Positions 1 through 9,719 of a stretch of DNA of 64,000 bases are shown here, piece after piece; within the stretch, counting starts at the first letter, position 1, and the number at the start of each line of letters is the position of its first letter. The DNA lies in assembly GCF_902784195.1 (NCBI RefSeq), contig NZ_CACZTX010000005.1, forward strand, positions 25,026-89,025, written 5' to 3'. The DNA is from an uncultured Methanobrevibacter sp. Its GTDB lineage: Archaea > Methanobacteriota > Methanobacteria > Methanobacteriales > Methanobacteriaceae. Made by a program: the position numbers and the translations under genes. The notes under the pieces were generated by a model, which saw only the letters and a program-made list of their open reading frames with translations, was not told the origin of the DNA and made no database searches.

Positions 1-152
1 TTAAAGATTTGCTTCATTAAATTGAAGCTAAAATTGATTAAGATGAATGAAATTTTTTTGTGAAAAATAGTTATTGTGCAAAAATGAAAAAATATGTAAA
101 AATAGCAATATACAAAAATAAATCATGAAAAAAATTAAAGATGATAATTTAT
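1..152. other. AT-rich intergenic end of window
   Basis: No open frame or convincing structure is visible. It is simple A/T-rich sequence downstream of the acetyltransferase gene, and its minus strand is T-rich just past that stop codon, which could help termination. Confidence 0.5.
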
Positions 153-665
153 TTAATGGAACTTTCCTTCTTTTTTTAACTTTTCATAATGATCATTATC
201 TCTTGAAGAAAAGACTTTTGCAGGATGACCACCAGCAATTGCATATTTAGGAATATCCTTAACTACAACACTTCCTGCTTGAATGATGGCGCCTTCACCA
301 ATAGTCACTCCAGGAAGAACAATGACACGATTTCCTAACCATACATTGTCTTCGATAACAACATCCCTAGAAATTACAGTATCATCATAAGGAATGGCAT
401 CCCCTTCATAATTATGACTATCAGTGATTATCATGCATTCGATTCCAGAGTGAAAATTATCCCCAATTATCACATTGGCTGTTCCTTGAATCTTCATGCC
501 ATTAAAATTCACATTGTTCCCAAGACTTGTTTTAGGAGTAATATAGGAAAAAGCATTAACAGTTAAGTCATTTCCACATGACGCAGAGACCCTTTTAACT
601 CTAAATGTATAATATTTCCTTTTAATAACCTTAAAAACATTTAAAACTTTAGAAATCATCTTCAT
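153..665 (-). CDS. hexapeptide-repeat sugar O-acetyltransferase
   Basis: A roughly 170-residue left-handed beta-helix acyltransferase of the maltose/galactoside/colanate acetyltransferase type. The hexapeptide rhythm is clear in the C-terminal half ([19 protein letters not shown], then [18 protein letters not shown]), followed by the usual AGGHPAKV motif. The family transfers acetyl from acetyl-CoA to a sugar hydroxyl. It is the last gene of a minus-strand surface-polysaccharide block, so a role in decorating glycans is inferred. The longest frame would begin with GTG at 668. I use the ATG at 665; a third in-frame ATG six bases further in is also possible, and no strong ribosome site decides. 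The substrate is unknown. Confidence 0.8.
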   Translation of the reverse strand: MKMISKVLNVFKVIKRKYYTFRVKRVSASCGNDLTVNAFSYITPKTSLGNNVNFNGMKIQGTANVIIGDNFHSGIECMIITDSHNYEGDAIPYDDTVISRDVVIEDNVWLGNRVIVLPGVTIGEGAIIQAGSVVVKDIPKYAIAGGHPAKVFSSRDNDHYEKLKKEGKFH

Positions 666-722
666 CACAGCTTGAATCTATAGAAAAAATGTGAAAATAA
701 ATAAAAAAAGAAAAAATTAGCA

Positions 723-2687
723 TTATACTACAGAACAATCTGCAGAATAATATGATAATAATCTTGCTATTTTAGCAACAGTTAACTCATCAATTCTTCT
801 TTGACCACGAATCATTCTATTGAACAATTCATCTATAAAGAGATCCTCATTGGTAAGGATTACATTTAAAATAGCCAAGTCATCGTTTACAAAACCGATT
901 AAAGGTTCAATGTAAATTCCGCTAAATCCTTTATTATCCAAGAAAATAGCTAAGTCTTCATTTAACTCTAAAGCTTTACGCTTGATTTGACTATTGTTTA
1001 CAAAATGAATCTCTTCATTTCCAAATTCAAATCTGGTTTGATTATCCTTATAATCAGTTTGAAGCTCTAATGTATTCTTCTTATCCATGTAATTTTGGAT
1101 AGAAGCAGAATCATTCACCATAGTGTCAGTTTCATTGTCAGATTTGACCTTATTCTTGTAGTCTTTAGAGTCATATCTTTTGGATAAAATGGTATATACA
1201 CCAGTAGGTCCAACAACCACGTGGTTAATTATATCTCTTGATTGTGGAGGTTGAACTGCATAAAAGACATAGAAATCATTTGGAAGTGCAAGCAATCTTT
1301 CACGAATGATTCTTCCACGAGCAATGTAATTATTGAAAGCGTATCTTTTATAAATACCGTAACTTAGAATAAGAACACCTATTGCAACAGCAATCAACAC
1401 ATACCATATTTGGTTAATGAAGTAATAATATGCAGCTGAAACAACTAAAATGAATGCTCCGATTAACATATATAAATCAGCATTGGTTTTCTTAGGTTCA
1501 TAAGCCCTATTTTGAGATTTCATTAGTTCAACTGTTTCTGGAGTAACCAATGCATCCTCTTGGCTTGCAGTTATGTTTCCACGTTTAACACTTTCTTCAC
1601 CTTTTTTGATTAAGCGTTTGACTGAACTTCCCTTGTAGAATTCCTTATCCATGCTTCTTATATATTCATCTTTAAGAATATCAGACAATGCAGTGTAATA
1701 CTTATAACGAGCAAGCTTGAATGCTTCATACTCTTCAGGACTATCAAAGACCATTTCATTTTGAACTCTGGCAAAAAGCTTTTGATCCTCTTCAGACAAT
1801 TCCTGCCTAGCTAAAGACACTGGAGATTCAGGCATTTCATCTTCTGGAATATCAGTGACTTCAACAAGACCATATTCCTGATTTTCATGCGCCTCTTCAT
1901 AAGCATCCTTATAAGCAAAACCAGAAGCTATATCCCTTGAAGTTTGCATATACCTTTTTTCAGCATGAATAGGAATAATCTCATCAACATCTCCAAGTGT
2001 AGAGTCATAAATTGAACCATAGGAAACCATTTCTTCCTCGCCATAGGACTCTAAGGTATCAGGCAATATCTCTTCAGTTTCATAATAATAGTCTTCATCA
2101 GAGTATCCTTCATTTTGAGCATTTAGCTCCGCATGAATAGGAATAATCTCATCAACATCAGAATCATCTACAAAATTAGCCTCTGCATGAATAGGAATAA
2201 TCTCATCAACATCAGAATCAGAATATAAAGAATCATCTACAAAATTAGCCTCTGCATGAGAATATAAAGAATCATCTACAAAATTAGCCTCTGCATGAAT
2301 AGGAATAATCTCATCGATTTCATCATCAGCGAGTGGGGTTTCTGTGAGTGGGTTTTGTGTAAAATTAGTTGAGTCAGTGGTTTCGGTTGATGCGGAGACC
2401 ATATTGGAAATGTAATCTAAAGATCCTCCACAGCTATTGCATTCAAATTCGTTTATATTGTCACTTTCACTTAATTGATATTTTAATCCGCAACTTGTAC
2501 AATAAACAAGTACTAAACCAGAATTATTCTGCGAATCATAATCAGAGGAAACTTTCTCTTCGTCATTAGAGAAACCATCCAATTCCTCCAGATTTCCAGA
2601 ACAAACAGAACATTCAAATGCATTAATATCATCTTCATCATCAAGCTGATATTTTTCACCACAGTTCTGACAAACTACCACTTTCAT
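723..2687 (-). CDS. double zinc-ribbon, repeat-linker membrane protein with NERD-like C-terminal domain
   Basis: About 654 residues. Two near-identical zinc ribbons open the protein (Cys6, 9, 26, 29 and Cys63, 66, 83, 86), each with a KYQL...INxFEC pattern. An acidic linker follows, with repeats of DEIIPIHAE and ANFVDDS. After a charged helical region come two membrane segments (about residues 425-475). The rest includes a stretch around INHVVVGPTGVYTILSK that resembles the nuclease-related NERD fold; that assignment is tentative. The longer frame starts 14 residues upstream, but the ATG at 2687 starts directly on the first ribbon. Function is unknown. A membrane-tethered sensor or scaffold is only a guess. 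Confidence 0.65.
   Translation of the reverse strand: MKVVVCQNCGEKYQLDDEDDINAFECSVCSGNLEELDGFSNDEEKVSSDYDSQNNSGLVLVYCTSCGLKYQLSESDNINEFECNSCGGSLDYISNMVSASTETTDSTNFTQNPLTETPLADDEIDEIIPIHAEANFVDDSLYSHAEANFVDDSLYSDSDVDEIIPIHAEANFVDDSDVDEIIPIHAELNAQNEGYSDEDYYYETEEILPDTLESYGEEEMVSYGSIYDSTLGDVDEIIPIHAEKRYMQTSRDIASGFAYKDAYEEAHENQEYGLVEVTDIPEDEMPESPVSLARQELSEEDQKLFARVQNEMVFDSPEEYEAFKLARYKYYTALSDILKDEYIRSMDKEFYKGSSVKRLIKKGEESVKRGNITASQEDALVTPETVELMKSQNRAYEPKKTNADLYMLIGAFILVVSAAYYYFINQIWYVLIAVAIGVLILSYGIYKRYAFNNYIARGRIIRERLLALPNDFYVFYAVQPPQSRDIINHVVVGPTGVYTILSKRYDSKDYKNKVKSDNETDTMVNDSASIQNYMDKKNTLELQTDYKDNQTRFEFGNEEIHFVNNSQIKRKALELNEDLAIFLDNKGFSGIYIEPLIGFVNDDLAILNVILTNEDLFIDELFNRMIRGQRRIDELTVAKIARLLSYYSADCSVV
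1963..2321 (-). repeat. in-frame repeats encoding IPIHAE / ANFVDDS units
   Basis: Near-identical DNA units (GCATGAATAGGAATAATCTC on the plus strand) occur at about 1963, 2131, 2185 and 2293, with a shortened unit at 2254. Between several of them sits a second shared block encoding ANFVDDS. All keep the reading frame of the 723-2687 gene. The near-perfect DNA identity suggests recent expansion by slippage or recombination. Confidence 0.85.
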
Positions 2688-2748
2688 CTTATCCCTACTC
2701 AATTTGATTATAATCAAAAATTTTATCAAAATATTATCTAAAAAGTGA

Positions 2749-2789
2749 TTAAATTTATTAGAAATCTAATTAAATTTATTAAAAATCTA
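2749..2789. repeat. 21-base tandem duplication upstream of the zinc-ribbon gene
   Basis: TTAAATTTATTAGAAATCTA at 2749-2768 is followed at 2770-2789 by a copy with one change. It lies in the leader or promoter region of the gene that starts at 2687. TATA-like AT runs are present around 2815-2835 but cannot be pinned down. Confidence 0.6.
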
Positions 2790-2966
2790 TAAAACACTCA
2801 AATAGATTAATATTAATATAATATATATAATTTATTAGATTTAAACATTATGTATTATTTAATTAAAAATAGGAGAAATTCAAAAAAATAGTTATTTGAT
2901 TAAAAAAATCAGTGTTTTTTAATTATTATTTAATCAAAAAAGAAATTTAAAAAAAATTTAAAAAAA

Positions 2967-4169
2967 TTAGAGATATCTATTGTAAATTTCTAAAATTTGA
3001 TCATTGATTATGTCCCAATTATATTTTTCTTTGATAAGTTTCTGACCATTTCGAGCGAAAATGAGAGACAAATCTTCATCGAATAATACCTTTTCAATTG
3101 CTTCCCTTAAGGAGTCCTTATTGTCATCACAAGCAAGGCCAACATTTCCATCCACCCAATCATGAATATGATTGTTTTTAGTTAACACCAATGGCTTGGA
3201 ACATGCCATTGCCTCGAGACCGCTTGTTGTAAATGATTCATATTTAGAAGGCATGACAAATAAGTCACAATCCACTAAAGCTTCCTGCTTTTCCTCTTTA
3301 TATAATAGGCCAGTGATAATGACATTATCTTCAAGAGAATATTCCTTAATCTTATCTTCCAATTTTACTAAATAACCATCATCTGGACCTACAATAGCTA
3401 ATTTAATGCTTGAACTACTGATATCCTCTAAACTATGATTTTCATTATGCTGATTGATCAAATCATTAAATGAATCAATCAATAAGCCAAGCCCTTTTAT
3501 TTCATGGATTCTTCCAACGAAAAGAATCAGTTTATCATTTTCACCAATGTTAAATTTAGAGCGGAATTTGCCATAATCTGGAAGGTTCTCATACTCATCT
3601 AAATTAATCCCAAGAGGAACAATTTCAATTTTATCCTCATCAACACCCCTCTTCAAATATTGTTCCTTTTCCACTTCAGTAAGTGCAAATACACATGATG
3701 CATTGTGAAGGATCTTGAATCCAAACACCTTATCAAAAATATTCTTTAGCCCCTCCTTTTGGAAGAAAGGAAGAACTGAACCATGAGCCTGCACGACGTA
3801 TGGAATATTGTTTTTCCTTGCAAAATAGCTTGCAAAAATAGCTAAGGTTTGTCTATGCTCATGAATATGGATGATATCATAGCCTTTAATATCATTTCTA
3901 ATCTTGAATGGAGCTGCTAATGGTGTGTCTAACATGGTTTTAAGCTTAAATCCATTAGAGAGATTTCTGAAATAATCCACTTTAATTCCATCAACATCAA
4001 CATCATAGCGACCATTTGGGAATCTTAATCTTTCCTTACATGAATCTGAACTAATGACTTTTACATCATTATCCTCGCTTTGTTTGGAAGCTATTTGATA
4101 ACTTGCATTTACCACCCCTCCTGCTGACAAGCAAGGATAAAAGAAATGTGCAACATGTAAAATTTTCAT
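2967..4169 (-). CDS. GT4-family glycosyltransferase
   Basis: A 400-residue GT-B glycosyltransferase. The N-terminal domain starts MKILHVAHFFYPCLSAGGVV, with the glycine loop typical of GT4 acceptor domains. Around residue 215 comes KLILFVGRIHEIKGLGLLI, and the C-terminal donor site shows PSKYESFTTSGLEAMACSKP, the E-x7-E-like signature. The family moves a sugar from a nucleotide sugar onto a glycan or lipid acceptor at the membrane. The start at 4169 is preferred over 4181 because GGTGA sits just upstream of it. The gene lies 42 bases after the GT-C-like membrane protein, so co-transcription is likely. Sugar specificity cannot be read from the sequence. Confidence 0.85.
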   Translation of the reverse strand: MKILHVAHFFYPCLSAGGVVNASYQIASKQSEDNDVKVISSDSCKERLRFPNGRYDVDVDGIKVDYFRNLSNGFKLKTMLDTPLAAPFKIRNDIKGYDIIHIHEHRQTLAIFASYFARKNNIPYVVQAHGSVLPFFQKEGLKNIFDKVFGFKILHNASCVFALTEVEKEQYLKRGVDEDKIEIVPLGINLDEYENLPDYGKFRSKFNIGENDKLILFVGRIHEIKGLGLLIDSFNDLINQHNENHSLEDISSSSIKLAIVGPDDGYLVKLEDKIKEYSLEDNVIITGLLYKEEKQEALVDCDLFVMPSKYESFTTSGLEAMACSKPLVLTKNNHIHDWVDGNVGLACDDNKDSLREAIEKVLFDEDLSLIFARNGQKLIKEKYNWDIINDQILEIYNRYL

Positions 4170-4211
4170 AAAATTCACCATCTAAAAAATTATTTTATAG
4201 AATTAATGTAT

Positions 4212-5927
4212 TTAATTAATCCTTTCGTATAAATATAACCCTTCTTTTTGATAAATCATTGTATAATTTGATAAATTAAAATTACCATCAGAGATGTAAT
4301 AAGTGATATTGCTTGACTCCAAATAATCCAATCGGTCATCTGTTATTGGAATTGTATACATCCTTAAGAACCAATTGTAAGGCCTTTGTTTAAATACAGC
4401 AACATCCTTTGACATATAATCAGAATCATATTCTGTTAAGTAATCTGCAATTACCTTATTCTTATTGAAATCCTCATTATAATGAACTGTAGATGTGAAT
4501 GTGAATGCAGAAAATATGCAAAATACAATAAGGAGTATTGGAATAATCTTTAAAAGATTCTGCTTTTTAAACTCAAAGAACTCAAATTTCCCAGACAAAT
4601 CCAAAATCTCGTTTAGAGCATATATCACAAAATAAATGAAAGCTGGGAAAACAGTTATTATGTATCTATTCACCTTAATATTCAAGAATGTGAAGAAAAT
4701 AAAGTAAACTAATAACCATGCCAACATGAAAATATCTGTTGAATATATCTCCCTATCAATACCGATTTTCCTGAAATATGAAAACAGAATAACCAAATCA
4801 ATCAGTATAAGTGTTATTGTGATAAGGGAATTGATTTTAAAGCTTAAGATTGAAATGACCAACAGCACAACAAATAAGATCCATACAAGATACTTGTATT
4901 TAGACTCCCCTTTTCTCTCAGCATTGATTAACTTATATCCAGATAACAAAATTCCGGCAGCAAATAGTCCAATTAAGAAAAATGACATTGGATTTAAGCC
5001 ATTTAATACTGGAATAACATTATCAAAACTCACATAGTCCGAGTATAGGAAATTTGGGAAATCATGAAGATAAAAGAATGTGTCAGTTGTATATGCATTA
5101 TCAATCACTTCTCCTTTAGAACCTGAAGCAAATGTAGAGCTTTGTGTTAAAAATGATAAATTAGACCCATATGCTAAAATTGTAGCTGAAAAGAGCACGA
5201 CTAACATAAAAGCTATTGCAAATGATTTTAGAATATTCCTAAATTCCTCGCTTTTTATGTAAGATTTGAGTTTTCTTGAAAACTCTTGCCTATCCACAAT
5301 CAATAAATCCAGGTTTGTGAAAAAATCATGCTTGGAAAGATAATACAAGAGTATCAAAGGGAGCAAGAATAATGCAGTATAACGTGTGAAAACAGCTAAA
5401 ACAAATAAAGGAATAGCTATCATATAATATTTTGAATCATTATCAACTGCAAGAAGAATGAAAATGACAGTCCATATGGATAAAGCGACTGCAGGCACAT
5501 CCAAAGTCCCATTTGCCCACCAAAGCAAAGTAAGGGAAAAGCTACCAAAAAGAAATGCCCCACAAAGGCTTAATAGGGAACTGAACTTATTCTTTAGAAG
5601 CACATAAATGCCAATATTTGCTAATATGCAAAAGATTCCAGTAACCAAGTAAAGAGAAGCTTCAGATAAAAATCCTAATTTGAAAAGAATAGCTGTTAAA
5701 ATGCAAATAACAGGTGACAAGTACAGATAAAGGATACTTGATTCATAACCTGCAAAAACAAGGGAATTTGATAAATAAATAAAGACATCAGAACAGTAAA
5801 TTCCTAATGCCTGATTAAAATTTATGAGAGTATAAGTAATGAGAATGCTAAAGACTGTTAAAATAAGCAAATAGAAAAAATCATTCTTAGAGATATTCAA
5901 ATCATCTAAAATATTTTTAAACATCAT
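4212..5927 (-). CDS. multi-spanning GT-C-like membrane protein (GT39/ArnT type)
   Basis: About 571 residues with roughly a dozen hydrophobic segments and a soluble C-terminal tail. Near the N-terminus, just after the first membrane segment, is YCSDVFIYLSNSL, which places an acidic residue where GT-C enzymes of the mannosyl or arabinosyl transferase type (polyprenyl-phosphate-sugar donors) have their catalytic Asp. The middle carries TRYTALFLLPLILLYYLSKH, also usual for this group. It probably adds sugars on the outer membrane face in the surface-glycan block. The start is uncertain: the frame opens at 5966 without a ribosome site, while ATG codons at 5927 and 5924 follow a GTGA. Confidence 0.65.
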   Translation of the reverse strand: MMFKNILDDLNISKNDFFYLLILTVFSILITYTLINFNQALGIYCSDVFIYLSNSLVFAGYESSILYLYLSPVICILTAILFKLGFLSEASLYLVTGIFCILANIGIYVLLKNKFSSLLSLCGAFLFGSFSLTLLWWANGTLDVPAVALSIWTVIFILLAVDNDSKYYMIAIPLFVLAVFTRYTALFLLPLILLYYLSKHDFFTNLDLLIVDRQEFSRKLKSYIKSEEFRNILKSFAIAFMLVVLFSATILAYGSNLSFLTQSSTFASGSKGEVIDNAYTTDTFFYLHDFPNFLYSDYVSFDNVIPVLNGLNPMSFFLIGLFAAGILLSGYKLINAERKGESKYKYLVWILFVVLLVISILSFKINSLITITLILIDLVILFSYFRKIGIDREIYSTDIFMLAWLLVYFIFFTFLNIKVNRYIITVFPAFIYFVIYALNEILDLSGKFEFFEFKKQNLLKIIPILLIVFCIFSAFTFTSTVHYNEDFNKNKVIADYLTEYDSDYMSKDVAVFKQRPYNWFLRMYTIPITDDRLDYLESSNITYYISDGNFNLSNYTMIYQKEGLYLYERIN

Positions 5928-6047
5928 AATTTTCACTAATCCCAATAATTTCATTAATTTTAACAATCAATTTCTACAATTAAATCCACATTATATTCAA
6001 CAATTAATTTAACAATTTTTCAATTGAATTCACAATAATTTTTAAAA

Positions 6048-6920
6048 CTATACAAAGCTAAAAACATTAAAAGATCCTACTACAAATGCTACAAAACTGA
6101 TTAACATCGCTATTTTTAGATTTTTAGAAACCTTAGCGCATGTCTCTTCAGGCGGATTCAATTTTAAACTATAAGCGCTATACAAGAATATGATTATAGG
6201 TATAATCATTATCACCATATACCCAATATTAAATATTTTGAAGATGTAAAGAATAGGACACATTAAAGTTGTTACAACAATCAGGATTATTGAAATTATT
6301 GAAGGGATCTTCTTGCCATATAAAATAGGAAAAGTTCTTGCACCTTCCTGTTTATCACCCTCAATATCTTCCATATCCTTTACTATTTCACGTGCCAATG
6401 TCATGAACATCGCAAATAATCCTAAATAAATTGAGATAAATAAAATCTTTAATGAACTTGTAGCACAAGCTATTACAACACCGGCAATTACAAAACAGAA
6501 ACCTGTTAAAGTAGCTACAGTAAGATTTCCAACCAGTGGCATTGCCTTTAAGTTTCTAGCATAAAGATACATTATGAATGCAGCAGGAATGACAATTATA
6601 GATGGCCAAATTGAATTTACTAAATAGCTGTCAACAAGACTTAAAAGAATTCCTATTCCAAAGAGGACATAAGAATAATTTCTTGCATTTTCAAGACTGA
6701 TTCTTCCTGACGGAATAGGTCGATTAGGCTTGTTTATTTCATCTATCTTTACATCAAAAACGTCGTTGATAGTATTTCCTGCACCAGTGCAGACAAAAAC
6801 AATTATTGCACAGATGATTATAGGCAAATCATAATAATGTCCCACAAACATCATCAATATTACAGCAATAGCTGCCATAAGTGCATTTCCTGGACGGATA
6901 ATTTCTAAATAAGCATTCAT
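6048..6920 (-). CDS. ubiA: (S)-2,3-di-O-geranylgeranylglyceryl phosphate synthase (UbiA family)
   Basis: A 290-residue UbiA prenyltransferase that adds the second geranylgeranyl chain to geranylgeranylglyceryl phosphate, giving the archaeal diether lipid core. Both Asp-rich motifs are present: NTINDVFDVKIDEINKPNRP (about residues 50-69) and REIVKDMEDIEGDKQEGART (about 177-196). About nine hydrophobic helices surround them. The N-terminal EIIRPGNALMAAIAVILM is typical of the archaeal enzyme. GAGG precedes the ATG. It sits between surface glycosyltransferase genes on the same strand. Confidence 0.92.
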   Translation of the reverse strand: MNAYLEIIRPGNALMAAIAVILMMFVGHYYDLPIIICAIIVFVCTGAGNTINDVFDVKIDEINKPNRPIPSGRISLENARNYSYVLFGIGILLSLVDSYLVNSIWPSIIVIPAAFIMYLYARNLKAMPLVGNLTVATLTGFCFVIAGVVIACATSSLKILFISIYLGLFAMFMTLAREIVKDMEDIEGDKQEGARTFPILYGKKIPSIISIILIVVTTLMCPILYIFKIFNIGYMVIMIIPIIIFLYSAYSLKLNPPEETCAKVSKNLKIAMLISFVAFVVGSFNVFSFV

Positions 6921-7035
6921 TTTATTTCCTCAATTTTAATTCTAAATATTTATCTCCTAAATAAATTTATAATTTTATAAGTATAAATCTTTTATTTTTT
7001 AATATTAAAGTTGCAAATTTATTAAAATTGCAAAT

Positions 7036-8376
7036 TTATAATTCATTCAGTAAATCAGCGAATTTTTTAGCCATGTTTTCCATGGAATAATCTTCAATAT
7101 TGATGTCTGAATTCAATTCAACAGTTCCATTTTCAATGAATTCATTATAAATGTCCAATAAGGCGTCTTTAGTTGATTCCAAGCTTGAAACATGATATCC
7201 GACTTTAGTTTCCTCAATCAGATCCTTCAGGGAACCTTCCTTGTATCCAATTGATAAAACAGGTTTCTTCAATGCGAAATATTCATAAATCTTTCCTGGA
7301 ATAAACATCTTTTCCTTTTCATTATCCCAAGATATAAGAAGAAGAACATCACTATTCAATTGCTTTTTCAACACTTCCTCATGAGCTATTTTACCGCCAA
7401 TATGAACGATATCCAAAAGACCATAACGCTTAGCTATTTCTTCCAAACTAGTGCTGTCACCGTAAAATTCGATTGAAATTTTAGATGAATCCAATTTATT
7501 CTCATCCTCCAATTGGCGAATAGCTTCAAATAAATAACTTGGGTCTCTTTTACCCCCATACAAAGATCCTGCATAAATAAATTTCAATTTTTCTGAAGAG
7601 TCACTGGAAAAATCATCCTTCTTAGAAACTAATTCCCCTAAAAACTTAAAGTCATCCTTGTCATAACCTGATAAAATCGGGACTATCCTATTCTTCGGAT
7701 GTAAAGTGGCTAATGTCTTAGCAGCCAAATCTGTAGTAGTTGTTAAAGCATCTACATTTTCAAATGTCTTCAATTCCAATCTTTTTTCAAAATAATTTCT
7801 TATGGAAGTATGTGAAACATATGGGTTCAAATTCCAAAGATCCCTTAAGTCTGCTATCCAAGGGAGATTATACTTTTCATTTAAATCCTTTGCAATTGTA
7901 TGACATGTTATAGGCCATGAAGAGCTTATGATAGCATCAATTTCTTCCTCTTCAATTACTTTAGAAGCTTCCTCAAATGCAGATTCATGCCAGTATTTCA
8001 TTCCATCAGGAAATGCAAATACTTCACCCGCCATTGAAATGGCCTTTGAAGCAATTGGATTGGAATAAGAAGTGGAATCCTTTAACTTTTCATCATTAAA
8101 TTCTATAGAATCTTTAGAATCATTGTAATCAGTGAAATCAGTTGATTTAGATTTCTTGAATTTATTGGTAAAATGACTGAACATATCCTCATATTCAGTG
8201 AAAATGATTCTGCAATTCAAATCATCGTTTTCCTTTGGAATGAAACCTAAATCCGGGACAATCACTATAGGCTCCCATCCAAATTGAGGCAAATATTTTG
8301 CGAGTGCCCTTAAACGCTTTGAAGCAATTTCATTCACTTGATTAAAGTAAAATGCTATTAAAATCACTTTTTTCAT
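7036..8376 (-). CDS. glycosyltransferase, GT4-like with long insert
   Basis: A 446-residue GT-B-type protein. It opens MKKVILIAFYFNQVNEIASK and has the LRALAKYLPQFGWEPIVIVP pattern of the N-terminal domain. LKFIYAGSLYGGKRDPSYLF starts the donor domain near residue 270, and PGKIYEYFALKKPVLSIGYK lies where GT4 enzymes bind the nucleotide sugar. A Ser/Asp/Lys-rich insert around residues 85-110 is low complexity. GGTGG precedes the ATG. It heads the minus-strand surface block and is divergent from inositol-1-phosphate synthase. Its acceptor and sugar are unknown. Confidence 0.8.
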   Translation of the reverse strand: MKKVILIAFYFNQVNEIASKRLRALAKYLPQFGWEPIVIVPDLGFIPKENDDLNCRIIFTEYEDMFSHFTNKFKKSKSTDFTDYNDSKDSIEFNDEKLKDSTSYSNPIASKAISMAGEVFAFPDGMKYWHESAFEEASKVIEEEEIDAIISSSWPITCHTIAKDLNEKYNLPWIADLRDLWNLNPYVSHTSIRNYFEKRLELKTFENVDALTTTTDLAAKTLATLHPKNRIVPILSGYDKDDFKFLGELVSKKDDFSSDSSEKLKFIYAGSLYGGKRDPSYLFEAIRQLEDENKLDSSKISIEFYGDSTSLEEIAKRYGLLDIVHIGGKIAHEEVLKKQLNSDVLLLISWDNEKEKMFIPGKIYEYFALKKPVLSIGYKEGSLKDLIEETKVGYHVSSLESTKDALLDIYNEFIENGTVELNSDINIEDYSMENMAKKFADLLNEL

Positions 8377-8462
8377 TTAACCACCGAATTGAAGACTTAA
8401 TCTAAATAGTTTACCATGTAAAATTATTATTTCAATAGAACATCGTCATTTTTTTTGAAAAG

Positions 8463-8537
8463 ATTTATATAAACAAATGTTAATATATTAAAGTAATATG
8501 ATTAATATTTATTTTTATTCAATAATATTTATATAAA
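8463..8537 (+). promoter_or_regulatory. candidate TATA elements for inositol-1-phosphate synthase
   Basis: Two good archaeal TATA-like elements face the gene starting at 8625: ATTTATATAAA at 8463-8473 and ATATTTATATAAAT at 8524-8537. TBP-dependent start sites would lie about 25 bases downstream, leaving leaders of roughly 130 or 65 bases. The same interval must also hold the promoter of the divergent glycosyltransferase. Confidence 0.5.
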
Positions 8538-8624
8538 TTTTTAAAAAAAAACAAAAATACTTTAATTTAATCATTAACTAAATTAGAAAATCAAAAATTA
8601 GAATTATTATATACTGGTGAAAAT

Positions 8625-9719
8625 ATGAGCAAGATTAAAATAGCTGTAGTAGGAATTGGAAACTGCGCAAGTTCTCTTATACAAGGAATCTATTACTATA
8701 AAGATAAGAATCCTGAAGATGCAATTGGTCTCATGCACTGGAAAATTGGTGACTGGGACCCAACTGACATTGAAGTAGTGGCTGCTTTTGATATTGATGC
8801 AAGAAAAGTTGGAAAAACTGTTGATGAAGCAATCTTTGCAAAACCAAATTGTACCACTGTTTTCCAAGCAGAAATACCAAAAAGTGATGTAGTTGTCCAA
8901 ATGGGACCTGTACTTGATGGTGTCAGTGAACATATGGCAGAATTTGAAGATGATTATACCTTTGTAGTAGCTGATGAAGAACCAGTAGACGTTGTTGAAG
9001 TCTTAAAAGAAAGTGGAGCAGAAATATTACTCAGTTATTTACCAGTAGGTTCTGAAGAAGCTGCAAGATTCTATTCACAATGTGCATTAGATGCAGAAAT
9101 TGCTTATATTAATTGTATGCCAGTGTTTATTGTAAGTGACCCAGAATGGGATGCAAAATTCAGAGAAAAAGGCCTCCCTGCTGTTGGTGACGACATTAAA
9201 GCACAAATTGGTGCAACCATTACACACAGAACTTTAAGTAACTTGTTTAAAGAAAGAGGTGTCAAATTGATTCACACCTACCAAATCAACACTGGTGGAA
9301 ACACTGACTTCTTAAACATGCTAAACAGAAAACGTTTAGACTCTAAAAAAGAATCTAAAACTGAAGCTGTTCAATCAGTACTTGCAGAAAGAATGGACCC
9401 TCATGACATTCACATTGGTCCAAGTGATTATGTACCATGGCAAAAAGACAACAAGATCTGTTTCTTAAGAATGGAAGGTAAAACCTTTGGTGACGTGCCA
9501 ATGGACATAGAACTCAGATTAAGTGTAGAAGATTCTCCAAACTCTGCAGGATGTGTAATTGACGCTATTCGTTGCTGTAAATTAGGACTTGAAAGAGGAA
9601 TTGGTGGACAATTAACTTCAATTTCATCTTATGTTATGAAACACCCTCCAATCCAATTTACTGATGATGAAGCAGCAGCTAATGTTGAAGCATTCATTAA
9701 TGGAGAAATTGAACGTTAA
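8625..9719 (+). CDS. ino1: myo-inositol-1-phosphate synthase
   Basis: A 364-residue NAD-dependent enzyme converting glucose 6-phosphate to L-myo-inositol 1-phosphate, the precursor of archaeal inositol ether lipids. The N-terminal nucleotide-binding loop is VVGIGNCASSLIQGIYYYKD, with VAAFDIDARKVGKT following. The family core appears as CMPVFIVSDPEWDAKF, DDIKAQIGATITHR and INTGGNTDFLNML. The length fits the archaeal/actinobacterial type. GGTGA lies at 8616-8620. It stands alone on the plus strand, closed by a hairpin that overlaps the stop codon. Confidence 0.93.
   Translation: MSKIKIAVVGIGNCASSLIQGIYYYKDKNPEDAIGLMHWKIGDWDPTDIEVVAAFDIDARKVGKTVDEAIFAKPNCTTVFQAEIPKSDVVVQMGPVLDGVSEHMAEFEDDYTFVVADEEPVDVVEVLKESGAEILLSYLPVGSEEAARFYSQCALDAEIAYINCMPVFIVSDPEWDAKFREKGLPAVGDDIKAQIGATITHRTLSNLFKERGVKLIHTYQINTGGNTDFLNMLNRKRLDSKKESKTEAVQSVLAERMDPHDIHIGPSDYVPWQKDNKICFLRMEGKTFGDVPMDIELRLSVEDSPNSAGCVIDAIRCCKLGLERGIGGQLTSISSYVMKHPPIQFTDDEAAANVEAFINGEIER

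Noticed and set aside
1963..2321. Possible CRISPR-like repeats
   Set aside because: The repeats are in frame within a gene, with no unique spacers of constant length and no cas genes in the window.
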